The notes: a model not told the origin generated them from the letters alone. A stretch of DNA of 64,000 bases from VAZQ01 sp963841105 (GCA_963841105.1 CAWJCB010000002.1:182907-246906); one strand, 5' to 3'; shown: positions 17,057-26,329, numbered from the stretch's first letter. Translations and numbers: made by a program.

Positions 17057-18931
17057 TCACTGCGCCGGCGAGACGACGATCACGTTCGGGTCCGGCTCTG
17101 CCGCGAACAGGCGCTCCACCTCCGCCTTGCGCCGCTCCAGCGCGAGCCGCTGGTTGATGTAGCCCTTGTCGGTGATCTCGTTTGCATCGATTGATGGCGC
17201 ATCGGGCAGAAGCAGGATTCGCGTAATGCGCTCCGAGGATCCCTGATGCTGTGCATTCCACGAAGTGAGGGCCGCTTCAACATGGGTCCGCACGGCTGCA
17301 TGGCAGGCAAGCTCGGTGATCGGAGCCTGCGACCCGGCGAGCCTTTGGCAGCCGGGAGCGTTGAGCCAGGCAAGCAAGCCAATGCAGTCCCGGTTTTCAC
17401 CGGCGATGATCGCATCGAGGAGCGCCGGCGAGGCGGCGGCCAGGAACCCGACGCGAACCGTTCCCACCGAAACCCAGGTGCCGGTCGTGAGCTTGAAGTT
17501 TTCCGCCAGACGGCCGTCGAACACGACGCCCTTCTCGGGGTTCGCGGGGTCGGCAAAACGCACGGCGTCGCCTGGCATGTAGAACCCGTCGGCGTCAAAT
17601 GCGCCGGCTGTAAGATCCGGTCGTTGCCAATAGCCTGGCGTGACATTCGGCCCACGCACGCGGATCTCCAGCTTGTTGCTGGTGGGGACCAGCTTGAGCT
17701 CGACGCCGGGCACCGGCACGCCAATAGAGCCGGCGTGTTCGAGCATGAAATGCGCCGCCGTGGCCATGGGAGAGGTCTCGGTCGTGCCCCAGGATGATGT
17801 CATGGGTACGCGCACGCCGGCGGCGCGCTGCGAGACGGCCTCGAGCCGCTGCCACAGGTCCTGTGGCAGCGCGGCCCCGGCATAAAACATGAGACGCAGC
17901 TTGGCGAAGAACGTCTGTGCGAGAGCTTCATCTCGTTCCAGAAAGGGCAGAAGAGCGGCATAGCCGGCTGGCACGTTGAAATAGATCGTCGGAGAAATCT
18001 CGGCCAGATTGCGCGCGGTCTGCTCGATCATGCCAGCGACAGGCCGGCCGCCGTCAATGAAAAGCGTGCCGGCCTGCCGGATCACCAGGTTGAAATTGTG
18101 ATTGGCGCCAAAAGTGTGGTTCCACGGCAGCCAGTTGACGAGAACCAGCGGCGCCTCGCTAAGGAAGGGCCAGATCTGCGCCAGTTGCTGCTGGTTGGCG
18201 GACAGCATGCCATGGGTATTGATGACACCCTTCGGCAGCCCCGTAGAGCCGGAGGTGAAAAGGAATTTTGCGACGGTGTCGGCGCGCAGAGATGCCGCCG
18301 CCTGCTCCAGAGCCGGCCCCGGCCGGGTGCGCAGCAGGGAATCGAAACCGGTGACGCCCTCGATGTTCGCGGTGTTGCGGCTCGCAACGATCTCGGCGTT
18401 CGGCCCGCCTTTCGTCCCGCTTTTTGTCAGGCCGAGAGCCGCGAGAGATTTGGCGAAAGGCCCGGTGTCCGAGACGTAGATCAGGCCCGGATCCAGGAGT
18501 GCATGAATGTGCTTGAGCTTTGCGTGGTCCTGGCTTTGCAGAGAATAGGCGACCGAGATGGGCGCGACGGGAACGCCGGCGGTGTGTCCCGCCAGCGTGA
18601 GCAGCGCATGCTCGATGCCGTTGCCGGAAAGGATCATCACCGGCCGCTCGGCCGAAAGCCCGCGCTCGATCAGGCCCTGTGCCAGGGCATCCACCAGCCC
18701 GCGCGTCGCCGCATAGCTGAGCTTGCGCCAGGTTCCCGCGCTGTCGCGCTCCGCCAGGAGCTCGCCCGCGGGATTGCGTTCCACGGCCGCACGAAAGAGG
18801 CGCGCAAGGCTCGGATCATAGGGCGCGAGACGCTCGGTCGAGAAATAGCGGATGCTGCCGTCCGGCATTTCCTCGCAGGCGACACGAGGTGCGGCATAGG
18901 CGATCGGACGCAGCGGCGCAGATTGCGACAT
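17057..18931 (-). CDS. fcs: Feruloyl-CoA synthetase (acyl-adenylate-forming ligase)
   Basis: A 624-residue ligase of the ANL superfamily that activates ferulate and similar hydroxycinnamates to CoA thioesters with ATP. The phosphate-binding loop is LFTSGSTGLPKGV, with TSSWGTTETSP and the hinge-near DGFYMPGDAVRF. The N-terminal segment with EEMPDGSIRYFSTERLAPYDPSLARLF and the long SWNAQHQGSSERI region are features of the feruloyl-CoA synthetase family rather than short acyl-CoA ligases. Length is right for Fcs. An esterase able to free ferulate lies 66 bases upstream, and a VanA-like oxygenase is 4.5 kb away. No enoyl-CoA hydratase/aldolase (ech) is in the window. Confidence 0.87.
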   Translation of the reverse strand: MSQSAPLRPIAYAAPRVACEEMPDGSIRYFSTERLAPYDPSLARLFRAAVERNPAGELLAERDSAGTWRKLSYAATRGLVDALAQGLIERGLSAERPVMILSGNGIEHALLTLAGHTAGVPVAPISVAYSLQSQDHAKLKHIHALLDPGLIYVSDTGPFAKSLAALGLTKSGTKGGPNAEIVASRNTANIEGVTGFDSLLRTRPGPALEQAAASLRADTVAKFLFTSGSTGLPKGVINTHGMLSANQQQLAQIWPFLSEAPLVLVNWLPWNHTFGANHNFNLVIRQAGTLFIDGGRPVAGMIEQTARNLAEISPTIYFNVPAGYAALLPFLERDEALAQTFFAKLRLMFYAGAALPQDLWQRLEAVSQRAAGVRVPMTSSWGTTETSPMATAAHFMLEHAGSIGVPVPGVELKLVPTSNKLEIRVRGPNVTPGYWQRPDLTAGAFDADGFYMPGDAVRFADPANPEKGVVFDGRLAENFKLTTGTWVSVGTVRVGFLAAASPALLDAIIAGENRDCIGLLAWLNAPGCQRLAGSQAPITELACHAAVRTHVEAALTSWNAQHQGSSERITRILLLPDAPSIDANEITDKGYINQRLALERRKAEVERLFAAEPDPNVIVVSPAQ

Positions 18932-18997
18932 TCGGACTCTTTATTCCCATTTGCTTGCGATGGGGAAGGCCTGGCGTTGCCATGAACCTGCGGGGGT

Positions 18998-19948
18998 TCA
19001 GCGTTTTTTGTCCTTGAAAAACTCCCATATCGTATCCGCAGCCTCGAAATCGTGGTTTGCCCTGCCAAGCAAGCGATCAATGACTGGCCGCGGCCGTTCG
19101 TGCAGTCGTGGGATGCGGTGCCCGCCGCCGTCAATGCGATAAAGCACGACCGGAGCACCCGTTGAGCACTGGGTCCAGCGCTCCACGGTGACGCCGGAGC
19201 CGTCATCGGGATCAATGTCCGGCAACCGTGTGAGGTCGGCGTCGCCGGCGCAACCGTTGGCTCTTCGTAACAGCGCCACCGTCTCGTCGGTCGAGAGCAC
19301 ACGACCCCGCTCACCGCGAAAGCCAACTGCGCCACCAGCGAAAGGAACAAGCGGATCAGCCGTTCCGTTCATGACCAGAATCGGGATTGGGCGCGTGGGC
19401 TTGCAAGTCGGCGCGAGATCGGCCGGCAAATTGGCAATGATCGGCGCCGCCGCCGCGAACAGATCCGCGGCCTCGCACACCAGCCGCAACGTCATCATTC
19501 CGCCATTGGAAGGTCCAGTGGCATAGATGCGCCTCGGGTCGGCAATGCCGTCACGCACCAGGCCTTCGACGAGCGTCCGAAGGAACGCCACGTCGTCACT
19601 GCCCGTGCGCCGCTGCGATCCCGACACGCGGCCATCGTTCCAATTTCCCGCAATCGCATTCGGATAGGCAGCTACCAACTGCTCGCGCGCGACAAGCGGC
19701 TCCATACCCGTCGTTCGCATCGCATTCTCGGCATCGAGCGTGCCCCCGTGGAGCACAATGACGGCCGGTCGCGGCTCCCGCGAAGCTGGCCTCGACAGGA
19801 CAAAGCTCCGATCGAGGCCGCCGAGGGAAAGATGCTGGGTGCTCGTCTCTGCCGAAACGGGATTTGTTGCAGCCAACGCGCAGGTGACCACCGTGCAGAT
19901 GACCAGCATCAAGTTCAAATGCAGCGCCGACAACATGGATGCGTTCAT
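18998..19948 (-). CDS. Secreted esterase, LpqC/PHB depolymerase-feruloyl esterase type
   Basis: A 316-residue alpha/beta hydrolase with an N-terminal signal peptide (LMLVICTVVTCALAATNPVSA). The oxyanion region is VIVLHGGTLDAENAM, the nucleophile is Ser in GPSNGGMM, the acid is Asp in MNGTADPLVPFAGG, and the base is His in DGGGHRIP. This is the carbohydrate-esterase-1/LpqC-type layout shared by PHB depolymerases and feruloyl esterases. It lies directly upstream of the feruloyl-CoA synthetase gene on the same strand, so release of ferulate from plant esters in the periplasm or outside is the best guess. Direct proof of substrate cannot come from sequence. Confidence 0.85.
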   Translation of the reverse strand: MNASMLSALHLNLMLVICTVVTCALAATNPVSAETSTQHLSLGGLDRSFVLSRPASREPRPAVIVLHGGTLDAENAMRTTGMEPLVAREQLVAAYPNAIAGNWNDGRVSGSQRRTGSDDVAFLRTLVEGLVRDGIADPRRIYATGPSNGGMMTLRLVCEAADLFAAAAPIIANLPADLAPTCKPTRPIPILVMNGTADPLVPFAGGAVGFRGERGRVLSTDETVALLRRANGCAGDADLTRLPDIDPDDGSGVTVERWTQCSTGAPVVLYRIDGGGHRIPRLHERPRPVIDRLLGRANHDFEAADTIWEFFKDKKR

Positions 19949-20086
19949 TGACTGCTTTAATGCTCCAACGCGGCGGCGCAGCCCGTGACATAAAGGAGCG
20001 CCCAGTCGGACGATGTCGGCCCTTGTCGCCGCTCGCGAATAGCGATGATATCATCGAATGCTCTGCTGACAGTGCCGATCTCCGGG

Positions 20087-21154
20087 ATGCACATGAAGCG
20101 ATTTGCCATTTTTGTGATGGTCATCGGCGGTGCCTGGATTGCGACGCTTATATCATCAGCACAAGCCGCTCCCTGTCTTATGGTGACTTTAACAGGGACG
20201 CAGAGCGGACCGCCTGTTTATAACGGCATCGCGGGTGCAGGCACGCTGATACGATATGGCGACGACAGCGACAATTGCAGTGCGATGATCTTGCAGGTTG
20301 ACGCCGGAAGGGGGACCCTGCTGCGCTTATCCCAAGCCGGCGTGCTCCCGGAGCAGATCAACGCGGTGTTCTTCACCCATATGCACTCGGATCACACGGA
20401 AGGCTTTGCCGAGATTTTGCAGCTGCGCTGGAACTTTAATTCGACAGGACCCAAGCTGGATGTTGTGTGCAGCACCGATACCGTTTCGCCGCTTGGGTTC
20501 GTGCTAAGCTGCAGGAAATTCGTGGCGCATAGTGCGGATCCTCTGATTCAGTCCGGCGAGATTTCCCAGCGCATCTCAGAGGACAAAAACCGCCTTCCTG
20601 GTGGACCGGCAGACGTCGCCAATATCATGACCTTTCAGCCCAATAATGAACCGCAGGTCGTTTGGATGTCGGGTGATGTGAAAGTCTCCGCCATCCGATC
20701 AACACACATTCCGGGTCATGCGTCGTATCGTGTCGACACCCCGGCCGGCAGCGTGGTTATCGGTGGCGACGCCAGCAACGATACCGTTGCACCGCCGCGG
20801 TCTACCTCGACTTCCGATCAAGTCGAGCGGCTGGCACAAGGAGCAGACATAATCGTGCATTCAACCATGCATCCCGCGATGGCGCCGGACAGGAACAGCG
20901 GCATGCCGCCGCCGGCATACTATCGCCAAGCCGCGACGGCCGATCTCGGCGCGATGGCCAAACGGACGGGGGCAAAAGTTCTGATGCTCACGCATTTGGC
21001 CCCGTCTTTGGGAGCGGTCCGGCACGGCCCTTGGACGGTTCCGGGCGGCCCATTGACAGAGACGGACTACAAAGAAGTGGTCGCATCCAGCGGCTTCTCT
21101 GGAGCTGTGGTCGTCGGAACCGATCTTGCGACCATCCGTATTCCGGCGAAGTAA
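20087..21154 (+). CDS. Exported metallo-beta-lactamase-fold hydrolase
   Basis: A 355-residue protein with a signal peptide (KRFAIFVMVIGGAWIATLISSAQAA) and a metallo-beta-lactamase fold of the arylsulfatase/RNase Z-like branch. The zinc motif is FFTHMHSDHTEGF near residue 100; further metal ligands are likely in STHIPGHASYRV, VIGGDAS and LTHLAP. Cys residues in the N-domain may form disulfides after export. Starts at 20087 and 20093 are both in frame, and CTCCGGG before 20087 favours the first. It is divergent from the esterase and 11 bases ahead of a DUF1330 gene. The substrate could be an aromatic ester or lactone, but nothing proves it. Confidence 0.87.
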   Translation: MHMKRFAIFVMVIGGAWIATLISSAQAAPCLMVTLTGTQSGPPVYNGIAGAGTLIRYGDDSDNCSAMILQVDAGRGTLLRLSQAGVLPEQINAVFFTHMHSDHTEGFAEILQLRWNFNSTGPKLDVVCSTDTVSPLGFVLSCRKFVAHSADPLIQSGEISQRISEDKNRLPGGPADVANIMTFQPNNEPQVVWMSGDVKVSAIRSTHIPGHASYRVDTPAGSVVIGGDASNDTVAPPRSTSTSDQVERLAQGADIIVHSTMHPAMAPDRNSGMPPPAYYRQAATADLGAMAKRTGAKVLMLTHLAPSLGAVRHGPWTVPGGPLTETDYKEVVASSGFSGAVVVGTDLATIRIPAK

Positions 21155-21165
21155 GCTCGAAAATC

Positions 21166-21465
21166 ATGACCATGGCGAAAGCGTATTGGGTGACGTGCTA
21201 CCGCTCAATTTCCGATCATGAGAAGCTTGCGGCGTATGCCAGGCTCGCCGGCCCCGCCATTGCCCCCTTCGGCGGGCGCTATCTCGCGCGCGGCACTGCT
21301 GTCGCTGCCTACGAGATGGGCCTGAGGGAACGGATCGTCATTTCAGAGTTCCCGAGTGCCGAGCAGGCAATTGCAGCCCATGAAAGCCCGGCATACCAGG
21401 AGGCCCTGAAGGCGTTGGGCAACGGGGCGGAGCGGGATCTGCGCATTGTCGAGGCGGTGGAATAG
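21166..21465 (+). CDS. DUF1330 family protein
   Basis: A 99-residue protein of the DUF1330 dimeric ferredoxin-like barrel family. Typical pieces are KAYWVTCYRSISDHEKLAAYARLAGPAI, FGGRYLARG, and RIVISEFPSAEQAIAAHESPAYQEALKAL. Two ATG codons (21166 and 21172) are possible starts. It follows the MBL-fold gene by 11 bases, so both are probably cotranscribed. The family resembles small monooxygenases of the ABM type, but no activity is proven. Confidence 0.85.
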   Translation: MTMAKAYWVTCYRSISDHEKLAAYARLAGPAIAPFGGRYLARGTAVAAYEMGLRERIVISEFPSAEQAIAAHESPAYQEALKALGNGAERDLRIVEAVE

Positions 21466-21506
21466 TTGCCCAACGCGTGGTCAACGCATGCACGGCGAGG
21501 GCGGGA

Positions 21507-21926
21507 TCAATGGCCTACGCCGCGAAAAGCTCTGCCGCCAACCTGGTTGAACCCGCCGGTGAGCACGAATTGCCCGACATCGCAGGGCACTCTGGTCCTC
21601 TTGACGTCGCCGGCATGCACCTCGCTTCGGTCCGTGCCGATGATCACAGTCCCGCCGGTGATCGCTTCGCGAAGACACGAGCTCATGTAGCTCAACACGA
21701 TGGTTTCACCGGAGGCGAGCCGAATGGTCTGGCCGGTCCGAACATAGTCCATGAGCTCTACGCCGGCAGAAACGCTGCTTACGCTCTCAACCAGCGCGGT
21801 CCCAAAAGGATCGGCAGCAGCAGGCGATGCAAGTGCCATCGCTCCAGCAACTGCAAACGCGGCAAGCTGCGCTCGACCCGCTGTCACACCGGAGAACCCG
21901 AGCATTTTATCGATATGCTTTCCCAT
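21507..21926 (-). CDS. Hypothetical exported protein
   Basis: A 139-residue protein with a signal peptide (residues about 8-38, AAFAVAGAMALASPAAA). The mature part has SGETIVLSYMSSCLREAITGGTVIIGTDRSEVHAGDVKRTRVPCD, with two Cys that may pair in the periplasm. I recognise it only as a repeated hypothetical type of Rhizobiales. The ATG at 21926 is preferred over 21938 because GGATGGAGG lies right before it, and the upstream ATG is itself part of that site. It converges with the DUF1330 gene. Confidence 0.72.
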   Translation of the reverse strand: MGKHIDKMLGFSGVTAGRAQLAAFAVAGAMALASPAAADPFGTALVESVSSVSAGVELMDYVRTGQTIRLASGETIVLSYMSSCLREAITGGTVIIGTDRSEVHAGDVKRTRVPCDVGQFVLTGGFNQVGGRAFRGVGH

Positions 21927-22137
21927 GAAAGCCTCCATCCTGTATTCAAACCACCAGGATTCACGCCCTCAACCTAGCGCACCAACCTCTCGGCAGGTGT
22001 GATGGCCATCACAAAAGGTCGTTTTCCATCGGCCAGGAAAACCGATGGCTTGGGTTTTCCGGGGCTTTCCGCATCTCCCGTTGCAGCCGGGCAGTTTGCG
22101 CCGTTACGATGACTCCTCCTCCAGCCGTGGGGTCGGG

Positions 22138-23109
22138 ATGAGAAGGCGGCAATTCATTGCTCTGGTCGGTGCCGCCGCAGCCTGGCCGACCGCGCCGCGC
22201 GCTCAGGAAGTTGATTACCCCAGCCGCACGGTGAGGATCTTAGTCGGCTTTGGCGCCGGCGGCGGTACCGACGCGGTGGCGCGCATCGTTGCCCAGAAGC
22301 TTCAGGATCTTCTGGGTGGCACGTTTCTGGTTGAGAACAGGCCCGGCGCGAGCGGACGGGTGGCGCCAGAGGCGGTCGCAAAGTCGCCTCCCGATGGCTA
22401 CACGCTGCTCGGTGCGGCGCCCGGCGCCATGACCATCGGGACTGCAATCTGGGACAAGCTCCCATACAACATCGTGCGGGACTTCGTCCCGATCTCTCTG
22501 CTGTCCGAGTATCCGATGGTCGTGATCGTCAGCAGGGACCATCCTGCTCACAGCATCGACGAACTGATCGTCTGGTTGAAGCGGAATTCGGACAAGGCCA
22601 ACTACCCGACGCCATCCCCGGTCTTCACGTTGCCGATCGAGCACTTCAAGGTCAAAACTGGCGCGCCGGCCACACCGATTTTTTACCGCAGCAGCAACGA
22701 GTCGATCACCAGCCTGCTCGGCGGACAGACCGCGTTCGCATTCGTCGAGACGCCGGCCGTAATGCCGCAACTCGCCGCCGGCAATCTGCGTTCCCTGGCG
22801 GTGACCGCCGCGTCCCGCATCATGGAGCTGCCCGATGTGCCGACGCTCGCGGAGGCCGGCGTGCCGGACGTGCTCGCCGGCTCCTGGTTCGCCCTGCTCG
22901 CACCGGCCAGGACGCCGCCCGCCATCGTGCACAAGCTCGAAGCGGCTTGCCGGCAAATTGCAACGTCCAACGATTTCAGGGCCCGCATGAAGGCGCTGTC
23001 GAGCACGAGCATCGGCAGCACCGGCGACGAGCTCGCGGCCCGCATGGCGGCCGAGGTGAAGCGATGGACCGGCGTGGTCCAGTCGGTGAACATCCGCTTC
23101 GACCAGTAA
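22138..23109 (+). CDS. Bug/TctC-type tripartite tricarboxylate solute-binding protein
   Basis: A 323-residue periplasmic binding protein. A signal peptide with RRRQFIALVGAAAAWPTAPRA (Tat-like RR) is followed by the Bug family start YPSRTVRILVGFGAGGGTDAVARIVAQKL, the VENRPGASG loop and PDGYTLLGAAPG. The end part is LPDVPTLAEAGVPDV...RWTGVVQ. Bug proteins bind carboxylates or aromatic acids and feed TctAB transporters or sensors; no tctAB genes are near. The ATG at 22138 is supported by GGGGTCGGG and the signal peptide. It sits between unknown exported genes and a Rieske oxygenase, which suggests an aromatic acid ligand. Confidence 0.92.
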   Translation: MRRRQFIALVGAAAAWPTAPRAQEVDYPSRTVRILVGFGAGGGTDAVARIVAQKLQDLLGGTFLVENRPGASGRVAPEAVAKSPPDGYTLLGAAPGAMTIGTAIWDKLPYNIVRDFVPISLLSEYPMVVIVSRDHPAHSIDELIVWLKRNSDKANYPTPSPVFTLPIEHFKVKTGAPATPIFYRSSNESITSLLGGQTAFAFVETPAVMPQLAAGNLRSLAVTAASRIMELPDVPTLAEAGVPDVLAGSWFALLAPARTPPAIVHKLEAACRQIATSNDFRARMKALSSTSIGSTGDELAARMAAEVKRWTGVVQSVNIRFDQ

Positions 23110-23233
23110 TTGAGGTGGCGAGGCAGACGTCGTCGTTACCAGGGGCTCAATACATCGCGCAACTTCTGCATCCCGCGGTCCCGCAGCCACGTCGTCCGGT
23201 TCATCGATTCGCCGCTTCGCGGACAAAAAAACC

Positions 23234-23282
23234 GGACAACTCATGTGCTACCTAACCTGGACAGATCGTGTGCTACCTACAG
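23234..23282. repeat. Two imperfect 24/25-bp direct repeats (possible insertion-sequence end)
   Basis: ggacaactcatgtgctacct (from 23234) and ggacagatcgtgtgctacct (from 23259) lie head to tail, sharing ggaca and tgtgctaccta. Repeated short blocks of this sort occur at the ends of IS21-family elements. No transposase gene is present, so this would be a relic. Confidence 0.45.
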
Positions 23283-23415
23283 GCTTGACGTTCACGACTT
23301 GACCGGCGCGGGGCGCGCGCCGGATACTGATGACAATAGCATTCCCGCGGGGTTGGCGGTCGCTGGATTCGCCAGCGCAGCGAAGGCGCGGGAGACCATC
23401 GCTCGGAGGTCCGCG

Positions 23416-24519
23416 ATGACGCGCGCTGCCCCACTCGACGCGCAAGTTTGCGAGAGCAAGACGCAGATGATCAGCGGCACGTATCTGCGTAATGCCTGGT
23501 ACGTGGCGGCCTGGGCCGATGACCTTGCCGAAGGTCAGTTGCTCAGCCGCACGCTTCTGAAAGAGCCGGTGGTGCTGTACCGCAAGGCGGATGGCAATGT
23601 TGCCGCCCTGCAGGATCGCTGCCCGCATCGTTTTGCGCCATTGCATATGGGAAAAGTCGTTCACGGCGACCGCGTGCAATGCCCGTATCACGGCTTGGAA
23701 TTCGACGCGTCCGGCGCCTGCACGCTCAATCCCCATGGGACGAAAAACATTCCGTCACGGGCGCGCGTTCGCAGCTTTCCCGCGACCGAGAAGCACAAAG
23801 CGATCTGGATCTGGATGGGGGACCGTCCGGCCGACTTCTCCAAGGTCCCGGATTTCAGCGTGCTCGATAACGTGCCGGAGATGCACGCCACCAAGCGCGA
23901 CCGCATCACTATCAAGGCCAACTACGAGCTCATCATCGACAATCTGCTCGATCTCAGCCACACCTGCTATCTGCACGATGGAATTCTCGGTAATGCCGAC
24001 ACAGTCGAATCCGAGATCAGCGTCGCGCACGACGGCGATGACGTGATCGTGGGGCGCCATGCCGGGAATGCCAAGGCGCCGGGATTGTTCGCCATCCTCA
24101 TGCCGGCGGGGCCGGAGAAGGTCGATAAATTCACGCGCATGCGCTGGATGCCGCCGAGCACTCTTCGCTTGCTGACGGGCATCTGCATGCCGGGAGCCGT
24201 GCCGGAAAGCGGCACCGGCTATCACGCGATTTACATGCTTACGCCCGAGACCGACCGCACCACGCATTATTTTTTTACCGCCGTTCGCTTCAATGTGCTC
24301 ACCGCCGACGACAAGCTCAACCGTGAGATCCAGGAGAAGATATCGACCACGCGCCGCTTCGCCTTTGAAGAGCAGGATGCGCCGGTGATCGAGGCGCAGC
24401 AGGAAATCATCGACGCTTCCACGTCTTCCGTTGACCCGATCATTCTCGCCATCGACGTGGGGCCGGTGCGCTATAAGCAAATCCTGCAAAGGCTGATCCG
24501 CAACGAGCAGATGCAATAA
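23416..24519 (+). CDS. Rieske 2Fe-2S oxygenase, VanA-like (vanillate O-demethylase type)
   Basis: A 367-residue terminal oxygenase. The Rieske cluster ligands are Cys-His in RCPHRFAPLHMG and Cys-His in VQCPYHGLEFD, with the usual spacing. The mononuclear iron site is seen in IIDNLLDLSHTCYLHDG (Asp, His, His). Family members of this length remove O-methyl groups from vanillate or attack similar aromatic acids, and need a separate reductase (VanB), not seen here. The ATG at 23416 has a perfect GGAGG seven bases ahead and adds 17 residues before the usual MISGTYLRNAWYVAAW start at 23467. It is followed by an amidase at 28 bases. It may continue ferulate breakdown together with fcs. Confidence 0.88.
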   Translation: MTRAAPLDAQVCESKTQMISGTYLRNAWYVAAWADDLAEGQLLSRTLLKEPVVLYRKADGNVAALQDRCPHRFAPLHMGKVVHGDRVQCPYHGLEFDASGACTLNPHGTKNIPSRARVRSFPATEKHKAIWIWMGDRPADFSKVPDFSVLDNVPEMHATKRDRITIKANYELIIDNLLDLSHTCYLHDGILGNADTVESEISVAHDGDDVIVGRHAGNAKAPGLFAILMPAGPEKVDKFTRMRWMPPSTLRLLTGICMPGAVPESGTGYHAIYMLTPETDRTTHYFFTAVRFNVLTADDKLNREIQEKISTTRRFAFEEQDAPVIEAQQEIIDASTSSVDPIILAIDVGPVRYKQILQRLIRNEQMQ

Positions 24520-24547
24520 GCGGGAGCGGCGGGGCACGCGAGAGAGC

Positions 24548-25735
24548 ATGAGCGGATCGTTCTTTGTCCCGCACGATCTCGACGAACCTGTCCGCGGCGC
24601 GGCGACCGGGCCGCTCGCCGGACTGACCGCGCTGGTCAAGGACATGTACGACATCACGGGCAGCCGCACCGGGGGCGGCAACCCGGATTGGCTTGCGGCG
24701 CAGAGGCCGGCGACGCGCAATGCGGCTGCGGTCGAGCAAATCCTCGCAGCCGGTGCGATCATCACCGGCAAGACGATTTGCGACGAATTCTTCTACAGCG
24801 TCGCTGGCGTCAATGCCCATTACGGCACGCCGGCCAACCTGCGCGCGCCCGGTCGGCTGCCCGGCGGCTCGTCGAGCGGATCGGCAGCGGCCTGCGGCGC
24901 CAATGCCTGCGATTTCGCGCTCGGCAGCGACACCGGGGGGTCGGTGCGCATCCCGGCCGCGTTCAACGGCGTCTATGGCCTGCGTCCGACCCATGGTCGC
25001 GTCGACCTCGCAGGAGCGATGGGTATGGCGCCGACCTTCGATGTTGCCGGCTGGTTCGCGAACGCCCCCGGCATCTTCCGCCGCGTCGGCGCGGTGCTGC
25101 TGCGTGGTGAGGCGGTCACGGCGCCGGTGTCGCATCTGATCGTTGCGACCGACGCCTTCGCGCAGGCCGACGCGGAGGTGGCGGCGCTTGGCCGCGAATT
25201 CCTCACGCGCGCTGCCGGCGTGCTGCCACGGCCGATCGAGCTCGCCGTCGCGCCGAACGGGTTCGACGCGTGGCGCGAAGCGTTCCGGATGGTGCAGGCG
25301 AAGGAGGTGTGGGAATCATTCGGCGACTTTGTCACGCAGGCACAGCCGAAGCTTGGACCGGGCATCAAGGAGCGCATGGCGTTCGCCGCGACCGTGACTA
25401 CCGCCGAAGCCGGTGCCGCGCGGAAAATCGTCACCAACGCCCGCGCCCATCTGCGTTCCCTGCTGCCGCCTGGCACCATGCTCGCGTTGCCCACCGCGCC
25501 GTCGATCGCGCCACCGATCCAATCGAGCGATGAGGAGATGGAGTCCTTCCGCATCCGCGTGATGCGGCTCACCTGCATGGCGGGATCGGCCGGGCTGCCG
25601 CAGATGAATCTGCCCGCCGGCACCGTCGCGGGCTGCCCTGCGGGGTTGTCGCTGATCGCCTGGGCGGGAGGTGACGAGGCGCTGCTCGATCTCGCCGTCT
25701 TGCTGGCGCGCACTTGCGGCATCGCGCGGCCATAG
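24548..25735 (+). CDS. Amidase (amidase signature family)
   Basis: A 395-residue hydrolase of the GatA-like amidase signature family. The Ser-Ser-Lys triad is visible: Lys in TALVKDMYD, cis-Ser in GGSSSGSAAA, and nucleophile Ser in GSDTGGSVRIPAAFNGVYGLRPTHGR. Short for the family but complete. It probably hydrolyses an amide to acid plus ammonia; the substrate is unknown. It follows the Rieske oxygenase closely and is 11 bases before a membrane protein, so the three look like one operon. Confidence 0.9.
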   Translation: MSGSFFVPHDLDEPVRGAATGPLAGLTALVKDMYDITGSRTGGGNPDWLAAQRPATRNAAAVEQILAAGAIITGKTICDEFFYSVAGVNAHYGTPANLRAPGRLPGGSSSGSAAACGANACDFALGSDTGGSVRIPAAFNGVYGLRPTHGRVDLAGAMGMAPTFDVAGWFANAPGIFRRVGAVLLRGEAVTAPVSHLIVATDAFAQADAEVAALGREFLTRAAGVLPRPIELAVAPNGFDAWREAFRMVQAKEVWESFGDFVTQAQPKLGPGIKERMAFAATVTTAEAGAARKIVTNARAHLRSLLPPGTMLALPTAPSIAPPIQSSDEEMESFRIRVMRLTCMAGSAGLPQMNLPAGTVAGCPAGLSLIAWAGGDEALLDLAVLLARTCGIARP

Positions 25736-25746
25736 GACTGGCTGCG

Positions 25747-26295
25747 ATGCATTCCGCGCTCACCGATCTCATCCACGTTTGGCATGATTTTTATGTGCTG
25801 GTCGGCACCGCGTCCGCGACCCTCGTCGGCCTGATGTTTGTCGCGGCCTCGATCGGCGCTCAGGTGTTCAACGAGCAAAACCGGGAAGGCATGCGCGCCT
25901 TCATCAGTCCGACCGTGGTGCATTTCAGTGCCGTGCTTTTCATCTGCATCACGGCGGCCATCCCATCGCAGACCTGGTCGACGCTGGGGGTTTTGCTGAT
26001 TGTGGGCGGCGCCAGCGGCCTGATCTATTCGGCGCGCGTGTTGATGCAGCTTTTTGTCCGCCGCGCCTTCGCGGTGGACGTGATCGATCGCATGTTCTAC
26101 GCGCTCATTCCGGTCGCCGGCTATCTGCTCGTCGCCGCTGCTGCCGTCCTCCTGCTCGAGCAATCGCGGTGGGGCCTGGAAGCCCTGGCTGCCGCCTTGG
26201 TCACCCTGTTGTTTGCGGGGATACGCAATGCCTGGGACATGATGATGTGGATCGTCATCAAGGTTCCCTCGCAGAGCGGGGGGAGCGCCTCATGA
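25747..26295 (+). CDS. Hypothetical four/five-pass membrane protein
   Basis: A 182-residue protein with hydrophobic segments near residues 18-38, 57-75, 80-98, 118-140 and 145-165. The start HDFYVLVGTASATLVGLMFVAASIG is recognisable in unnamed membrane proteins of Bradyrhizobium relatives. No functional motif is seen. It follows the amidase by 11 bases and its end is 34 bases before the converging DedA gene. It was probably carried along with the amidase operon; its role is unknown. Confidence 0.75.
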   Translation: MHSALTDLIHVWHDFYVLVGTASATLVGLMFVAASIGAQVFNEQNREGMRAFISPTVVHFSAVLFICITAAIPSQTWSTLGVLLIVGGASGLIYSARVLMQLFVRRAFAVDVIDRMFYALIPVAGYLLVAAAAVLLLEQSRWGLEALAAALVTLLFAGIRNAWDMMMWIVIKVPSQSGGSAS

Positions 26296-26329
26296 GACAA
26301 AGCGCTGCTCGCCAGATGGAGTTGTTTGC

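Noticed and set aside
21466..21977. Plus-strand frames at the hypothetical exported gene
   Set aside because: The minus-strand frame has a signal peptide and GGAGG site; the plus frames have neither.
23110..23415. In-frame upstream extension of the Rieske oxygenase
   Set aside because: It covers the direct repeats and has no ribosome site, whereas the ATG at 23416 has a perfect GGAGG.
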